A DNA stretch of 5,321 nt, taken from NCBI GenBank assembly GCA_009926195.1, contig RFPK01000145.1, positions 1 through 5,321 of the forward strand, in the 5' to 3' direction. Each line of letters opens with the position of its first letter. The stretch's first letter is position 1. The notes under the pieces are model-generated. The model was not told the DNA's origin and made no database searches. It worked only from the letters and a program-made list of their open reading frames with translations. A program made the position numbers and the translations under genes. This DNA comes from Synechococcaceae bacterium WB4_1_0192 (GTDB lineage: Bacteria > Cyanobacteriota > Cyanobacteriia > PCC-6307 > Cyanobiaceae). Shown one piece after another: positions 5,231-5,321 of the stretch.

Positions 5231-5321
5231 CTCCAGTGGGGAAGAGGCGTTTTCTCTCGCGATCGTGCTCAATGAGTTTGCCGAAGCACAACACCCGGGC
5301 CTGCGCTGGCAAATCGAGGCC
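5229..5321 (+). pseudogene. Fragment: CheR-type chemotaxis methyltransferase, cut by window edge
   Basis: 31 codons reading CSSGEEAFSLAIVLNEFAEA then QHPGLRWQIEA, matching the SAM-binding motif I of CheR methyltransferases (A-x-C-S-T/S-G-E-E-x-Y/F-S-L/I-A) and the strand that normally precedes T-D-I/L. CheR transfers methyl groups from SAM to glutamates of chemoreceptors. The N-terminal helical domain is absent and the frame runs open off the window. It starts in the same bases where the permease fragment stops, in a different frame. Picocyanobacteria of the type inferred for the main segment generally lack chemotaxis genes, which supports a foreign origin. Confidence 0.75.

Noticed and set aside
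3959..5272. A 437-residue open frame joining an ABC exporter tail to a photolyase, as a genuine fusion or an antenna-less photolyase that partners with the permuted protein upstream.
   Set aside because: The first ~65 residues are antisense to the permease and CheR fragments, the exporter part lacks every catalytic motif, and the clustered breakpoints point to a chimera. A split-photolyase story would rest on an artefact.

Overview
The left nine tenths of this window (about 1-4970) reads as a GC-rich bacterial chromosome segment. It is most likely from the Synechococcus/Cyanobium group of picocyanobacteria. The grounds are the dense GC-rich coding, weak or absent Shine-Dalgarno signals, and the combination of fabI, a DegT-type aminotransferase and a class I photolyase, which I recall (unchecked) as neighbours in that group. 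This placement is an inference from protein flavour and gene order; there is no rRNA or other phylogenetic marker here.

Layout: a 3'-truncated fabI (enoyl-ACP reductase) runs leftward off the window edge from 563. A 105-base divergent intergenic region with two perfect inverted repeats separates it from a tight rightward three-gene cluster (gaps of 15 and 27 bases): a photolyase/cryptochrome-like flavoprotein (669-2027), a peroxiredoxin-like thioredoxin-fold protein with a CAHC motif (2043-2636), and a DegT/DnrJ/EryC1/StrS PLP aminotransferase (2664-3911). A short convergent gap with a candidate stem-loop terminator follows. A leftward class I DNA photolyase (3959 to about 4972) comes next, lacking its N-terminal antenna/Rossmann-type domain.

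The last ~350 bases do not belong to this picture. Within them I read the C-terminal tail of an ABC exporter ATPase (minus strand), an internal piece of a YbbP/FtsX-like permease (plus strand) and an internal piece of a CheR-type methyltransferase (plus strand, running off the window). Each is cut mid-gene and abutted to the next. This is best explained as a chimeric contig end (assembly, cloning or amplification artefact) rather than biology. The photolyase's missing N-terminus is probably a consequence of the first junction.

The most interesting biological observation is the 669-2027 protein. Its FAD-binding (C-terminal-type) photolyase half comes first, followed by a three-cysteine motif, a Pro/Ala/Gln linker, and then a domain resembling the alpha/beta domain that normally sits at the N-terminus of photolyases: an apparently permuted domain order. 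A secondary curiosity is a cysteine-rich ~33-residue insertion in the DegT aminotransferase. No stretch above 300 bases lacks a gene or gene fragment, and I see no RNA genes, CRISPR arrays or insertion sequences.
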